Shown: positions 1 through 7,192 of the stretch, piece after piece
Layout: each line of letters begins with the position of its first letter
How positions within the stretch are numbered: position 1 is the first letter of the stretch
Notes under the pieces: generated by a model
Database searches by the model: none
What the model saw: the letters and a program-made list of their open reading frames with translations, nothing else
Told to the model about the DNA's origin: nothing
Position numbers and translations under genes: made by a program
Assembly (NCBI GenBank): GCA_964497495.1
Contig: CAZCCZ010000004.1
Location: forward strand, 1 to 64,000
DNA from: CAXXOK01 sp964497495
Lineage (GTDB): Bacteria > Bacillota > Clostridia > Christensenellales > Aristaeellaceae
Direction: 5' to 3'
Length of the DNA: 64,000 nucleotides

Positions 1-49
1 TGCCGATGTTTACGTGCGGCTTGGTGCGTTCAAAATGTGCCTTGGCCAT
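1..49 (-). CDS. tuf: Elongation factor Tu, N-terminal fragment (cut by window start)
   Basis: The minus strand from 49 down to 1 encodes MAKAHFERTKPHVNIG, the invariant N-terminus of EF-Tu; the rest lies outside the window. EF-Tu is the GTPase that delivers aminoacyl-tRNA to the ribosome. The ATG at 49-47 follows an AAGGAGG ribosome binding site about 7 bases upstream. A tRNA-Gly gene sits 52 bp upstream on the same strand with no visible terminator between, so the two are probably cotranscribed. Only 16 residues are visible, but they are highly diagnostic. Confidence 0.9.
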   Translation of the reverse strand, partial: MAKAHFERTKPHVNIG

Positions 50-101
50 GGATGTTGCCTCCTTATTTCAGTTCCGTTTTCTCCGGTACGTTGTATGCGG
101 T

Positions 102-175
102 TGGAGCGGGTGATGGGAATCGAACCCACGTATCCAGCTTGGGAAGCTGGCGCTCTACCATTGAGTTACACCCGC
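102..175 (-). tRNA. tRNA-Gly (anticodon TCC)
   Basis: The minus strand folds into a full cloverleaf: acceptor stem GCGGGTG/CACCCGC, D arm, anticodon stem CCAGC/GCTGG with loop CTTCCCA (anticodon TCC, read as Gly), and T arm with GGTTCGATTCC. The discriminator base is T and CCA is encoded (102-104). It lies between a strong promoter (207-235) and tuf on the same strand. Confidence 0.95.
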
Positions 176-206
176 ACGTCCGCACGACTCCGCCCAGACA
201 AAGGTT

Positions 207-235
207 ATTTTATCGGTTTTCCCATGCGTTGTCAA
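207..235 (-). promoter_or_regulatory. Promoter of the tRNA-Gly/tuf unit
   Basis: On the minus strand TTGACA (235-230) is separated by exactly 17 bp from TAAAAT (212-207), a near-consensus sigma-A promoter. The predicted start lies about 25 bp before the tRNA 5' end, so a short leader is trimmed off. No other promoter is evident between here and tuf. Confidence 0.8.
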
Positions 236-302
236 CTGATATTTCGGGGCCGCGCCTTCGCGCGGGCGCCGTGGCCGCGCGGCGCGGTGAACGCGGGGCC
301 CG

Positions 303-689
303 TTACGCGTCTTCCGCGTCCGTCCGAATCACCGTATATCCGCCCGCTTCCAACGCCGAGAGCGCCTCGCGGAAGCGGTCTTCCTTCATTAACAGGTAAT
401 CCGTGTCGAAGGTGGAGATAGCGAACAGGGGAATGCCCCTGTCCGCCAGAAGCCCGGTAAGCCGGGCCAGCACGCCGACCAGCGAAAACGTCAGCGAACC
501 CGCCACGCGCAGCGCGCGCCACCCGTCCTCCCGCGCCAGCGTTTCGGCGGGCACGTTTTCCGTAGGACAGACCAGCGAAAGCTCCGCGTCCGTTTTGCCT
601 GCGAAGCAGAACGGCAGCGTGAAGTCGACGGCGGCGGGATCGGCGATTTTACATACGGTGAAAGCCTGTCCAAGCGCTTCGATGGTCAC
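303..689 (-). CDS. ACT domain-containing protein
   Basis: 128-residue soluble protein. The second half (from about residue 60) reads as an ACT-type ligand-binding fold: the stretch VGVLARLTGLLADRGIPLF followed by ISTFDTDYLLMKED is typical of the ACT_7/CASTOR-like domains that sense amino acids. No catalytic domain is attached, so it may be a small sensor or regulatory subunit; the ligand is unknown. Translation probably starts at the GTG at 689, preceded by GGGGAG about 11 bases upstream. It follows the nitroreductase gene by 37 bp on the same strand, suggesting cotranscription. The family call is reasonable; the function is open. Confidence 0.75.
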   Translation of the reverse strand: MTIEALGQAFTVCKIADPAAVDFTLPFCFAGKTDAELSLVCPTENVPAETLAREDGWRALRVAGSLTFSLVGVLARLTGLLADRGIPLFAISTFDTDYLLMKEDRFREALSALEAGGYTVIRTDAEDA

Positions 690-726
690 CGGCGTTTCTC
701 TCCCCTTTCGCGCCTGCGGCGGCGGT

Positions 727-1239
727 TCAGCGCAGATATTTCACGCGCGCTTTGTCATAGAAGCCCCGCATCGTCGGGCTTTCGTCCGGGACGCCCACGA
801 TGATCAGGTTGAAGGGCGTAGACTGAACGCCCAACAGCTTCCTCATCGCCTCCACGCGCCCCATGCTCGGGTACAGGCCGCACCAGCAGGTGCCGTAGCC
901 CAGTTCCGCGGCCTGCAAAAGCAGGTTTTCCGTCGCGGCCGCGCAGTCCTGCGGCCAGAAGCCGCCTTCGGGCGCGTTGGGCAGCGCCTCGGGGACGCCG
1001 CACACTACGATGCCCAGCGCCGCGTCCGGCAGGGAGCGGCAGTAGGGCTGAATGGTCGTAATCTCTTTGCGCAAGGCGGCATTCTCCACCACCACGAACT
1101 CCCACGGGCGGGAATTGCACGCGCTGGGCGCGCACATGGCCGCCTCCAGCATCAGGTCGATATGCTCCTGCGGGATCGTTTGCCCCGCCCTGTACTTGCG
1201 CACGCTCCTGCGCGCGCGGATGCCCTCGGTCAGATTCAT
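727..1239 (-). CDS. Nitroreductase family protein (FMN-dependent)
   Basis: 170-residue flavoprotein of the nitroreductase superfamily, which reduces nitro compounds, quinones or similar acceptors with NAD(P)H. The N-terminus MNLTEGIRARRSVRKY carries the R-R-S-x-R FMN-phosphate motif. APSACNSRPWEFVVV is the second cofactor motif, and ELGYGTCWCGLYP lies near the C-terminus as in the compact members of the family. The start at 1239 was chosen because the homologous N-terminus begins there and AAGGAG lies about 9 bases upstream; the frame is open further upstream but looks non-coding. The physiological substrate cannot be told from sequence. Confidence 0.88.
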   Translation of the reverse strand: MNLTEGIRARRSVRKYRAGQTIPQEHIDLMLEAAMCAPSACNSRPWEFVVVENAALRKEITTIQPYCRSLPDAALGIVVCGVPEALPNAPEGGFWPQDCAAATENLLLQAAELGYGTCWCGLYPSMGRVEAMRKLLGVQSTPFNLIIVGVPDESPTMRGFYDKARVKYLR

Positions 1240-1341
1240 GCGGAAAGCTCCTTCCCGAAACGTCGGTCGTCTGTTCGGTTCCTCGTATCTTGATGATACC
1301 ACGGCCGTCAAGTTTTATATAGATACGGTTGGACGCGCAAA

Positions 1342-1366
1342 GCGGCGGGAGCGCTGCTCCCGCCGC
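1342..1366 (-). terminator. Terminator after the transketolase genes
   Basis: Perfect 11-bp stem GCGGCGGGAGC/GCTCCCGCCGC with a 3-base loop, followed on the minus strand by TTTGCG. It lies just after the stop codon of the transketolase C-terminal subunit. The T tract is short. Confidence 0.6.
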
Positions 1367-1388
1367 CGGATAAACGGTTCCTCCGTGC

Positions 1389-2309
1389 CTATTTGGCGGC
1401 CAGTACCTTCTCCGCGATCTGGTCGGCGCACAGGCCGTACTCCCGCAGCACGTCCATGGGCTTGCCGGACTGGCCGAAGCGGTCTTCCACGCCGATCTTG
1501 CGGAACGTGAAGGTGCCCTTGCCCGCCAGCGCGGCGGCCACGGCGTCCCCCAGACCGCCGATCACGCTGTGCTCCTCGACGGTGAACACCTTGCCGCATT
1601 TGGCCGCGTAAACCGCTACCAGTTCCTCGTCCAGAGGCTTCAGGGTGTGAAGGTTCACCACCGCCACATCCATGCCCTTGTCCGCCAGCAGTTTGGCGGC
1701 GTCCAGCGAAACCTCCACCATGGTGCCGTAGGTGAACAGCACCGCGTCCTTGCCTTCGCGGATCACGTTGCCCTTGCCGACGGTAAAGGGCATATCGTCG
1801 AAGATCGCGGTGGGCAGGCGCGCCAGGCGCAGGTACACGGGGCCGTCGATCTCCACGGCGGCGCGCACGGCCTTGACCGTTTCGTTGGCGTCGCAGGGGC
1901 AAATAACCGTCATGCCGGGGAGCACGCGCATCAGCGCGATGTCCTCGATGGCCTGGTGGCTGCCGCCGTCCTCGCCCACGGTAAGTCCCGCGTGGGTGAA
2001 GGCGAGCTTCACGTTGTTGTGGGGATAGCATACGGAGTTGCGGATCTGCTCGAAGCAGCGGCCGCCGAACACTGCGAACGTGGAGCAGAAGGGGATCAGC
2101 CCCATGGTGCTCATGCCCACGCCGATGTCGATCAGGTCCGCTTCCGCGATGCCGCACTCGAAATGGCGGCCGGGAAACTCTTTGCGGAAATACCCCGTCA
2201 TGGTAGCGGACGCCAGGTCGGCGTCCAGCACGACGATCTTGTCGTTTTCCTTGCCCAGCGCTACGAGCGTTTCGCCGTAGGCTACGCGGGTGGCTTTCTT
2301 CTCGCTCAT
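1389..2309 (-). CDS. Transketolase, C-terminal subunit
   Basis: 306-residue partner of the upstream gene. It supplies the pyrimidine-binding and C-terminal domains of a split transketolase, the ThDP enzyme that moves two-carbon units between sugar phosphates in the pentose phosphate pathway. It starts with MSEKKATRVAYGETLVALGK and contains the family stretches FGGRCFEQIRNSVCYPHNNV and FTHAGLTVGEDGGSHQAIED, where the conserved FEQIR glutamate and the GEDGxTHQ-like loop (here with S for T) are expected. The start at 2309 has GGAG 8 bases upstream and lies 2 bp after the stop of the N-terminal subunit, so the pair is translationally linked. Split transketolases are common in Clostridia and archaea; a DXPS-like activity is less likely at this length. 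Confidence 0.92.
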   Translation of the reverse strand: MSEKKATRVAYGETLVALGKENDKIVVLDADLASATMTGYFRKEFPGRHFECGIAEADLIDIGVGMSTMGLIPFCSTFAVFGGRCFEQIRNSVCYPHNNVKLAFTHAGLTVGEDGGSHQAIEDIALMRVLPGMTVICPCDANETVKAVRAAVEIDGPVYLRLARLPTAIFDDMPFTVGKGNVIREGKDAVLFTYGTMVEVSLDAAKLLADKGMDVAVVNLHTLKPLDEELVAVYAAKCGKVFTVEEHSVIGGLGDAVAAALAGKGTFTFRKIGVEDRFGQSGKPMDVLREYGLCADQIAEKVLAAK

Positions 2310-2311
2310 GG

Positions 2312-3127
2312 TTACGCCTCCAATTCCTTGAGCGCCTGCGCGCGCTGTTCTTCGTTGGGAGCCTTGCCGTGCCAGCCGCTCTGGTTCTCCATGTAGGAGA
2401 CGCCTTTGCCCTTGACGGTGTGGCAGATCAGGCACGTGGGCTTGCCCGCTTCGGGGGGCTGGTCCAGCGCATCCAGCACCTGACGGATATCGTTGCCGTC
2501 CTTCACTTCCACAACGTGGAAGCCGAAGGCCGCGAACTTGGCGTGAATATCGCCCAGGCTCATCACCTGGTCGTTGGAACCGTCGATCTGCAGGCCGTTG
2601 TAATCCAGAATGAAGGTAAGGTTATCCAGCTTGTAGTTTGCGGCGGCCATGGAGGCTTCCCAGATAAGCCCCTCCTGGCATTCGCCGTCGCCCAGCACGG
2701 CATATACGTGGCAGGGGTTGCCCGTGTGCTTGGCGCCCAGCGCCATGCCCGTCGCGATGGAAGCGCCCTGCCCCAGCGAACCGGTGGAGGCGTCCACGCC
2801 CGGGCACTTCTTCATGTCGGGGTGCCCCTGCAGGGGGCTGTGAATCTGCCGGAAGGTGGGAAACAGTTCCGGAGAAAAGTACCCCCTGCGCCCCAGCACG
2901 GCGTAGAGCGCGGGCGTGGCGTGCCCCTTGGACAGCACCAGCCGGTCGCGGCCCGGAGCTTTTGGGTTTTTGGGGTCCACGTTCATTTTGGAGAAGTACA
3001 GGGCCGTCAGTATCTCCGTAACGGACAGGGAGCCGCCCGGATGGCCGGAGCCCGCGTCGGCGGTCATGTTGATGATGTCGCGCCGCACCTGTTTGCAGGT
3101 CGCCTGAAGTTCCTGGATAGTCATCAT
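2312..3127 (-). CDS. Transketolase, N-terminal subunit
   Basis: About 271 residues, the ThDP pyrophosphate-binding half of the split transketolase. Motifs include ADAGSGHPGGSLSVTEILTA near the start, LSKGHATPALYAVL, SLGQGASIATGMALG and the ThDP-Mg motif GDGECQEGLIWEAS with the following NLTFILDYN. AAGGAG precedes a cluster of starts; the ATG at 3127 (5 bases after it) is given, and the ATG at 3124 is almost as good. It is read from a promoter at 3292-3263 with a leader of about 130 bases and is divergent from the LacI gene. Confidence 0.93.
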   Translation of the reverse strand: MMTIQELQATCKQVRRDIINMTADAGSGHPGGSLSVTEILTALYFSKMNVDPKNPKAPGRDRLVLSKGHATPALYAVLGRRGYFSPELFPTFRQIHSPLQGHPDMKKCPGVDASTGSLGQGASIATGMALGAKHTGNPCHVYAVLGDGECQEGLIWEASMAAANYKLDNLTFILDYNGLQIDGSNDQVMSLGDIHAKFAAFGFHVVEVKDGNDIRQVLDALDQPPEAGKPTCLICHTVKGKGVSYMENQSGWHGKAPNEEQRAQALKELEA

Positions 3128-3262
3128 GATCACTCCTTATCATGCCGCCGGGGTCCGAACCACGGCGGAGCGCCGAACCGCTAAAAAACGCGCCCGCACG
3201 CCGTTCGTGTTTCCGTGCTGGCGCAACGTTCCGGGGGTGGGCGGCTGAAGATGTGCGCACTT

Positions 3263-3292
3263 ATTATAAGCGGGCGAAGCGGCGAATGTCAA
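3263..3292 (-). promoter_or_regulatory. Promoter of the transketolase operon
   Basis: On the minus strand TTGACA (3292-3287), 18-bp spacer, TATAAT (3268-3263): both hexamers are perfect consensus. The 323-base region 3128-3450 holds this promoter and the divergent lacI promoter and operator; no further gene is seen in it. Confidence 0.85.
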
Positions 3293-3356
3293 GCCGGGAA
3301 GCGCTGTAAACGCCCGAAAAACAAACTCCTTGACCCCGCAGCGCCTCCGCGCGCCC

Positions 3357-3385
3357 TTGACAACGGAGTTCGATCACGGTATGAT
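3357..3385 (+). promoter_or_regulatory. Promoter of the lacI-glycosidase operon
   Basis: TTGACA (3357-3362), 17-bp spacer, TATGAT (3380-3385). The predicted start falls at about 3392, inside the palindromic operator at 3391-3408. Confidence 0.85.
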
Positions 3386-3390
3386 GCGTT

Positions 3391-3408
3391 TGTCCAAACG
3401 TTTGCACA
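3391..3408. promoter_or_regulatory. LacI-family operator over the transcription start
   Basis: An 18-bp near-perfect palindrome, TGTCCAAACGTTTGCACA, with a CAAACG/CGTTTG core and only one mismatched pair. The central CG flanked by AAA/TTT is typical of LacI-family sites (PurR and RbsR types). It sits directly after the -10 box of the lacI promoter, where binding would block initiation. Confidence 0.75.
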
Positions 3409-3450
3409 GTCTGCCGGAGCCGAAACCGGGCGTTCCGGGGGAGGAGGAAT

Positions 3451-4467
3451 ATGGCAACGAAGGCAACCATCAAGGACGTCGCGAAGCTCGCGGAGGTTTC
3501 CCCCTCCACGGTCAGCCGCGCCCTGCGCGATAACCCCCGCATCTCCCGCGAGGTGCGCCGCCGCGTGCGCGAAGCGGCGCAGGCGCTGGATTTTCACCCC
3601 AACCAGATGGCGCGCAGCCTGGTGCGGCAGGAAACCCGCATCGTGGGCGTGCTTTTCGCGGAATCGGCCTCCCTCAGCATGGGGCATCCGTTTTACCCGG
3701 CGGTGCTGCAGGGGCTTGGCAAGGTGGCGGGCGAACGGCGCTACCACATGCTACTGAGCACGGGCGCGGAAAACATGAGCGAGGCGGAAGCCATGCGGGC
3801 CATGGCGGACAGCGGTTACGCTTCCGGCCTCATATGCCTTTCAACGCTCACCGGCGCGCCCGCCGCGGACGTATCGCTGCCGGTGGTCGAGATCGGCCAC
3901 CCGCTCGACCCCGAAAACAGCTGCTACGTAGACAACGACAACGTGCGCGCAGGCTACGAAGCGGCGCGCTTCCTGTTGGAACGCGGCCACCGCCGCCTGC
4001 TTTTCCTTGGATACGACGGGCGCTACATCATGATGGCCAACCGCCTGAAGGGCTTCAGGCAAGCCATGGCCGCGTACGGAGCGCCTGTGCGGGAGGATTG
4101 GATCGTGCCCGCGAAGCTGATGGAGAATACGCCGGACATTACCCGCCTGGATGGGATTTTCAGCGCTCCCGACCGGCCCACCGCCGCGGTGAGCATGGAC
4201 GACCCGCTTTCCATCGGGCTGGCCGGCTTGCTGGGCGCCATGCGCCTCTCCGTGCCCGCGGACGTGAGCGTGGTCAGCTTCAACAACACGCAGGCGGGCC
4301 GGTACCACGCGCCCGCGCTCACCTCCGTGGACGTGCATCCGCGCGAACTGGGCGAGCGAGCGATGACGCTGCTGCTGGACGTAATCGCCGGTACGGCGGA
4401 CACGCCCGCCCATATCGACGTTCCCTTTACCCTGATCGAGCGCGCCTCGGTCGCCGTGCTTTCATAA
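3451..4467 (+). CDS. LacI family transcriptional regulator
   Basis: 338 residues. The N-terminal helix-turn-helix (about residues 5-27, IKDVAKLAEVSPSTVSRALR) is followed by the hinge helix HPNQMARSLVRQ that inserts at the centre of the operator. A periplasmic-binding-protein-like effector domain begins near residue 60 (TRIVGVLF). The conserved RLKGFRQAM and VVSFNNT...TSVDVHPRELG stretches are typical of sugar-responsive members. The start has GGAGGAGG 5 bases upstream. It is cotranscribed with the glycosidase 16 bp downstream, so its inducer is probably an alpha-glucan oligosaccharide or breakdown product. Autoregulation is likely from the operator at 3391-3408. Confidence 0.93.
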   Translation: MATKATIKDVAKLAEVSPSTVSRALRDNPRISREVRRRVREAAQALDFHPNQMARSLVRQETRIVGVLFAESASLSMGHPFYPAVLQGLGKVAGERRYHMLLSTGAENMSEAEAMRAMADSGYASGLICLSTLTGAPAADVSLPVVEIGHPLDPENSCYVDNDNVRAGYEAARFLLERGHRRLLFLGYDGRYIMMANRLKGFRQAMAAYGAPVREDWIVPAKLMENTPDITRLDGIFSAPDRPTAAVSMDDPLSIGLAGLLGAMRLSVPADVSVVSFNNTQAGRYHAPALTSVDVHPRELGERAMTLLLDVIAGTADTPAHIDVPFTLIERASVAVLS

Positions 4468-4483
4468 AAAGGAGAGTTCCGTT

Positions 4484-6232
4484 TTGAAACAACTGTCTCT
4501 GGGTTCCATCTACCATATGCCCTGGCTGGAGTACCGCCACGCCACGCCGGAAGGCGAAGTGGTGCTGCGCCTGCGCGCAGGCCGCGGGGAGTTCGAGCGC
4601 GTCTCGGTGCGCGCGGCCAACCCCTATAACCATCCCGACCCCTGGGCGGGCGCGCCGGAATACGACATGGCCGTGGCCTACCGGGACGATCTGTTTGATT
4701 TTTACGAGGTTCGTTTCCACTGGGACGATCCCCGGCTCAAGTATCTGTTTCTTCTCTACGCGGACGGCGGCCGCACCTTCAAGCTGGACGCGTCCGGCCT
4801 GCGCGCGGGCTTGGACGGCCCCGACGACATCAGCGAGAGCTTTACCTTCGCCTACGCCTATCCCGCCGACCCCATGCCGGAGTGGGCGCGCGGCAGCGTG
4901 GGCTACCAGATTTTCCCCGACCGGTTCCGCCGGGAGGGTAAGGCGGAAGCCGGGCTGGAGCCGTGGAACAGCTGCCGCGTGCAGAGCGAGTGCCGTTTCG
5001 GCGGCAACCTGAACGGCATCCGCGCGGCCGTGCCGTACCTGAAGGAACTGGGCGTGAAGATCGTCTACACCACACCGATCTTCCGAAGCGACAGCGCCCA
5101 CCGGTACAACATATTCGATTATTATCAAATCGACCCGCTGCTGGGCACGCAGGAGGACCTGAAAGCCCTGTGCGACGAACTGCACCGGAACGGGATGCGC
5201 CTCGTGCTGGACGGCGTGTTCAACCACTGCGGGCTGGGCTTCCAGCCTTTCGCGGACGCGCAGGCAAAGGGCGAAAAAAGCGAATACCGAGACTGGTTCT
5301 TTTTCGACGGAGTGGAGACCTTCGGCTACCGCGCCTTCGGCCACGAGCCCTACATGCCGAAGCTCAACCTGCGTAACGAAGCCTGCGCCGACTATTTCCT
5401 CAAGGTGGGCCGGTACTGGCTGGAAACCTGCGGTATCGACGGCTGGCGGTTGGACGTGAGCAGCGAGGTCTGGCCGGATTTCTGGCGCAGGTTCCGCGCC
5501 ATGATGAAGCAAACGAACCCGGACAGCCTGATGGTGGCCGAGTGCTGGGACGACAGCCGCGAATGGCTCACGCAGGGCGATATGTTCGATTCCACCATGC
5601 ACTACGTGCTCAGCCGCGCGATCTGGAAACGGTTCTGCACCCACGCCGACTCCACGGCCGCCTTCGACGCGGCCATCAACGACGCGGCGATGCTCTACCC
5701 CAAGCGCACGCAGGACGTCCTTTGGACGTTTCTGGGTTCCCACGACACCGAACGGCTGCTGACCCGCGCGGACGGCGACGTGCGGATGCTGCACGGCGCG
5801 GCGTTCTTCCAGTTCACCGTTCCGGGCGTGCCCATCGTCTACTACGGCGACGAGCTGGCCATGGAAGGCGGCCCCGACCCGGACAACCGCCGCCCCATGC
5901 GATGGGATAACGTGGAGAACAACCCGACGCACGCGCATTACCAAAAGCTGGCCGCGTTGCGCGCGGGCCGCGAAGCCCTGCGCGTAGGCGCCTTCCGTAC
6001 GTGGCGCGCGGAGGAAAACGGGCTGTACGCCTACGAACGCTTCACCGACGGCGAAACGCTGCTGTGCGTGGTAAACACGTCCACGGAGGCGGTGGTATCC
6101 CAACTGCCGTTACCGGCGGCACTCGCCGTCAAGGCCGCCCTGCACGACCTGTACGCGGACAAATCCCTTCCCGTATGGAGCGGGCTGGCGGAGGTACGGC
6201 TGGGCCCGGGCGAAGGCATGGTGCTGGAATAA
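4484..6232 (+). CDS. GH13 alpha-glycosidase (neopullulanase/cyclomaltodextrinase-like)
   Basis: 582 residues, no signal peptide, so it acts in the cytoplasm on imported alpha-1,4/1,6-glucan oligosaccharides. An N-terminal beta-sandwich of about 130 residues (CBM34-like) precedes the TIM barrel. The GH13 signatures are present: DGVFNHCG (about 243-250), GWRLDVSSEV with nucleophile Asp324, VAECWDD with acid/base Glu353 and FLGSHDTER with His420-Asp421. The ordering and N-domain favour a neopullulanase or cyclomaltodextrinase rather than a secreted amylase. It starts with TTG at 4484, with AAAAAGGAGAG about 8 bases upstream. It shares the transcript of the LacI regulator, its likely controller. 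Confidence 0.9.
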   Translation: MKQLSLGSIYHMPWLEYRHATPEGEVVLRLRAGRGEFERVSVRAANPYNHPDPWAGAPEYDMAVAYRDDLFDFYEVRFHWDDPRLKYLFLLYADGGRTFKLDASGLRAGLDGPDDISESFTFAYAYPADPMPEWARGSVGYQIFPDRFRREGKAEAGLEPWNSCRVQSECRFGGNLNGIRAAVPYLKELGVKIVYTTPIFRSDSAHRYNIFDYYQIDPLLGTQEDLKALCDELHRNGMRLVLDGVFNHCGLGFQPFADAQAKGEKSEYRDWFFFDGVETFGYRAFGHEPYMPKLNLRNEACADYFLKVGRYWLETCGIDGWRLDVSSEVWPDFWRRFRAMMKQTNPDSLMVAECWDDSREWLTQGDMFDSTMHYVLSRAIWKRFCTHADSTAAFDAAINDAAMLYPKRTQDVLWTFLGSHDTERLLTRADGDVRMLHGAAFFQFTVPGVPIVYYGDELAMEGGPDPDNRRPMRWDNVENNPTHAHYQKLAALRAGREALRVGAFRTWRAEENGLYAYERFTDGETLLCVVNTSTEAVVSQLPLPAALAVKAALHDLYADKSLPVWSGLAEVRLGPGEGMVLE

Positions 6233-6243
6233 CGGACGGATGC

Positions 6244-6285
6244 AAAGACCCGGATCGGGCTTCTTACGGCCTGATCCGGGTCTTT
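6244..6285. terminator. Bidirectional terminator between convergent genes
   Basis: A 17-bp stem starting AAAGACCCGGATC and ending GATCCGGGTCTTT, with one wobble pair and a short loop, has A and T tracts on its two sides. It can stop both the glycosidase transcript (plus) and the MerR transcript (minus). Confidence 0.85.
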
Positions 6286-6295
6286 CGTTAGTATG

Positions 6296-7027
6296 TCACT
6301 CGTTCCTGCGGCGGATCGCTTCGCTGATCAGCACCGCCGTGCCTTCCCCGTAGCCGTCCAGCGTTTCCCGGAAGCGCTCGTCGGCGACGTACATCTGCCC
6401 CAGCCCGGCCAAGATTTCATCCGTGCACGGGTAGAAGCGCTCGGTGATGTGCTTTTGCCATTTGGCAAGCGTTGCGCGCACCTCCGGGCTTGTGGGGGAA
6501 CGCCCCGTCAAACCCGCGAATTCCTTCAGGATCGCGTCGCTCTCCGCCTTCACTTCACTCCACTCCCGTTCTCCGTAGGCGGCCGTCCGCTTCTCACTCT
6601 CGCGGTACGCGTCGGTTTCGCCCCAGCGCTCCTTCGCTTCCCGCGCGTACCGGGCGCGTTCGCGTTCCACGTCGTTTTGACTGAATGCCTGAATATCCAT
6701 GCAATCCTCCCCGTTCGCTACGCGCCCGCACAGGTCGATCAAGCCCTGCAGACGCTCCTTTTTCAGTTCGAGCAGCTCGCGATGCCGCTCCACGGCCCGT
6801 TTCCGGTCGCGCGCCTCCGCCACCAGCATCGGCGCGATCTCTTTCAGCGGAAAGTCCAGTTCCCGGAGGAACAGAATTTGCTGAAGCCGTACGAGGTCGG
6901 CTTCGCCGTACAGGCGGTAACCCGCATCGCTGGTCGCCGCAGGCGGCAGAAGTCCCAGACGGTCGTAATACCGCAGTGTGCGCGTGCTGACGCCCGCCAG
7001 TTTCGCCACTTCGTGAACGGTTCGCAT
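6296..7027 (-). CDS. MerR family regulator with TipAS-type effector domain
   Basis: 243 residues. The winged helix-turn-helix covers residues 1-70 (TVHEVAKLAGVSTRTLRYYD, then GLLPPAATSDAGYRLY). A dimerisation helix follows, and the C-terminal half (about 115-240) resembles the TipAS/antibiotic-binding domain: WSEVKAESDAILKEFAGLTG and HITERFYPCTDEILAGLGQMY. TipA-type proteins bind thiopeptides and other drugs and activate their own gene. The start at 7027 begins the conserved HTH, with GGAGG 10 bases upstream. Its promoter has the 19-bp spacer expected for MerR activation. No obvious efflux target is adjacent. Confidence 0.9.
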   Translation of the reverse strand: MRTVHEVAKLAGVSTRTLRYYDRLGLLPPAATSDAGYRLYGEADLVRLQQILFLRELDFPLKEIAPMLVAEARDRKRAVERHRELLELKKERLQGLIDLCGRVANGEDCMDIQAFSQNDVERERARYAREAKERWGETDAYRESEKRTAAYGEREWSEVKAESDAILKEFAGLTGRSPTSPEVRATLAKWQKHITERFYPCTDEILAGLGQMYVADERFRETLDGYGEGTAVLISEAIRRRNE

Positions 7028-7071
7028 TCCGGTTTCGCCTCCGATCGCGGCCTTTCCGTCGCCGCAGATAC

Positions 7072-7102
7072 AGCATAAGCCTTGACGTAACGTCAATGTC
7101 AA
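7072..7102 (-). promoter_or_regulatory. MerR-type promoter with palindromic operator in a 19-bp spacer
   Basis: On the minus strand TTGACA (7102-7097) and TATGCT (7077-7072) are 19 bp apart, longer than the 17 bp RNA polymerase prefers. The spacer contains the perfect inverted repeat TTGACGT-T-ACGTCAA (7082-7096). This is the textbook layout for MerR family control, in which the regulator untwists the spacer, and points to autoregulation. Confidence 0.85.
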
Positions 7103-7137
7103 GTGATCTTGAAACTTTTCTCTGCCGGTTATAAAAG

Positions 7138-7170
7138 GCGCGCCCGCGGCGAACAAAGCCGCGGGCGCGC
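7138..7170 (-). terminator. Terminator after the zinc-ribbon membrane protein gene
   Basis: Perfect 13-bp stem GCGCGCCCGCGGC/GCCGCGGGCGCGC with a 7-base loop, then CTTTTAT on the minus strand, 22 bp after the stop codon at 7193. Confidence 0.7.
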
Positions 7171-7192
7171 ACATGGAAAACGACGGTACGTG

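Noticed and set aside
1260..1330. Promoter for the nitroreductase gene (TTGACG on the minus strand near 1312)
   Set aside because: The only good -10-like box, TATCAT, is 7 bp from it; no pairing with 16-18 bp spacing was convincing.
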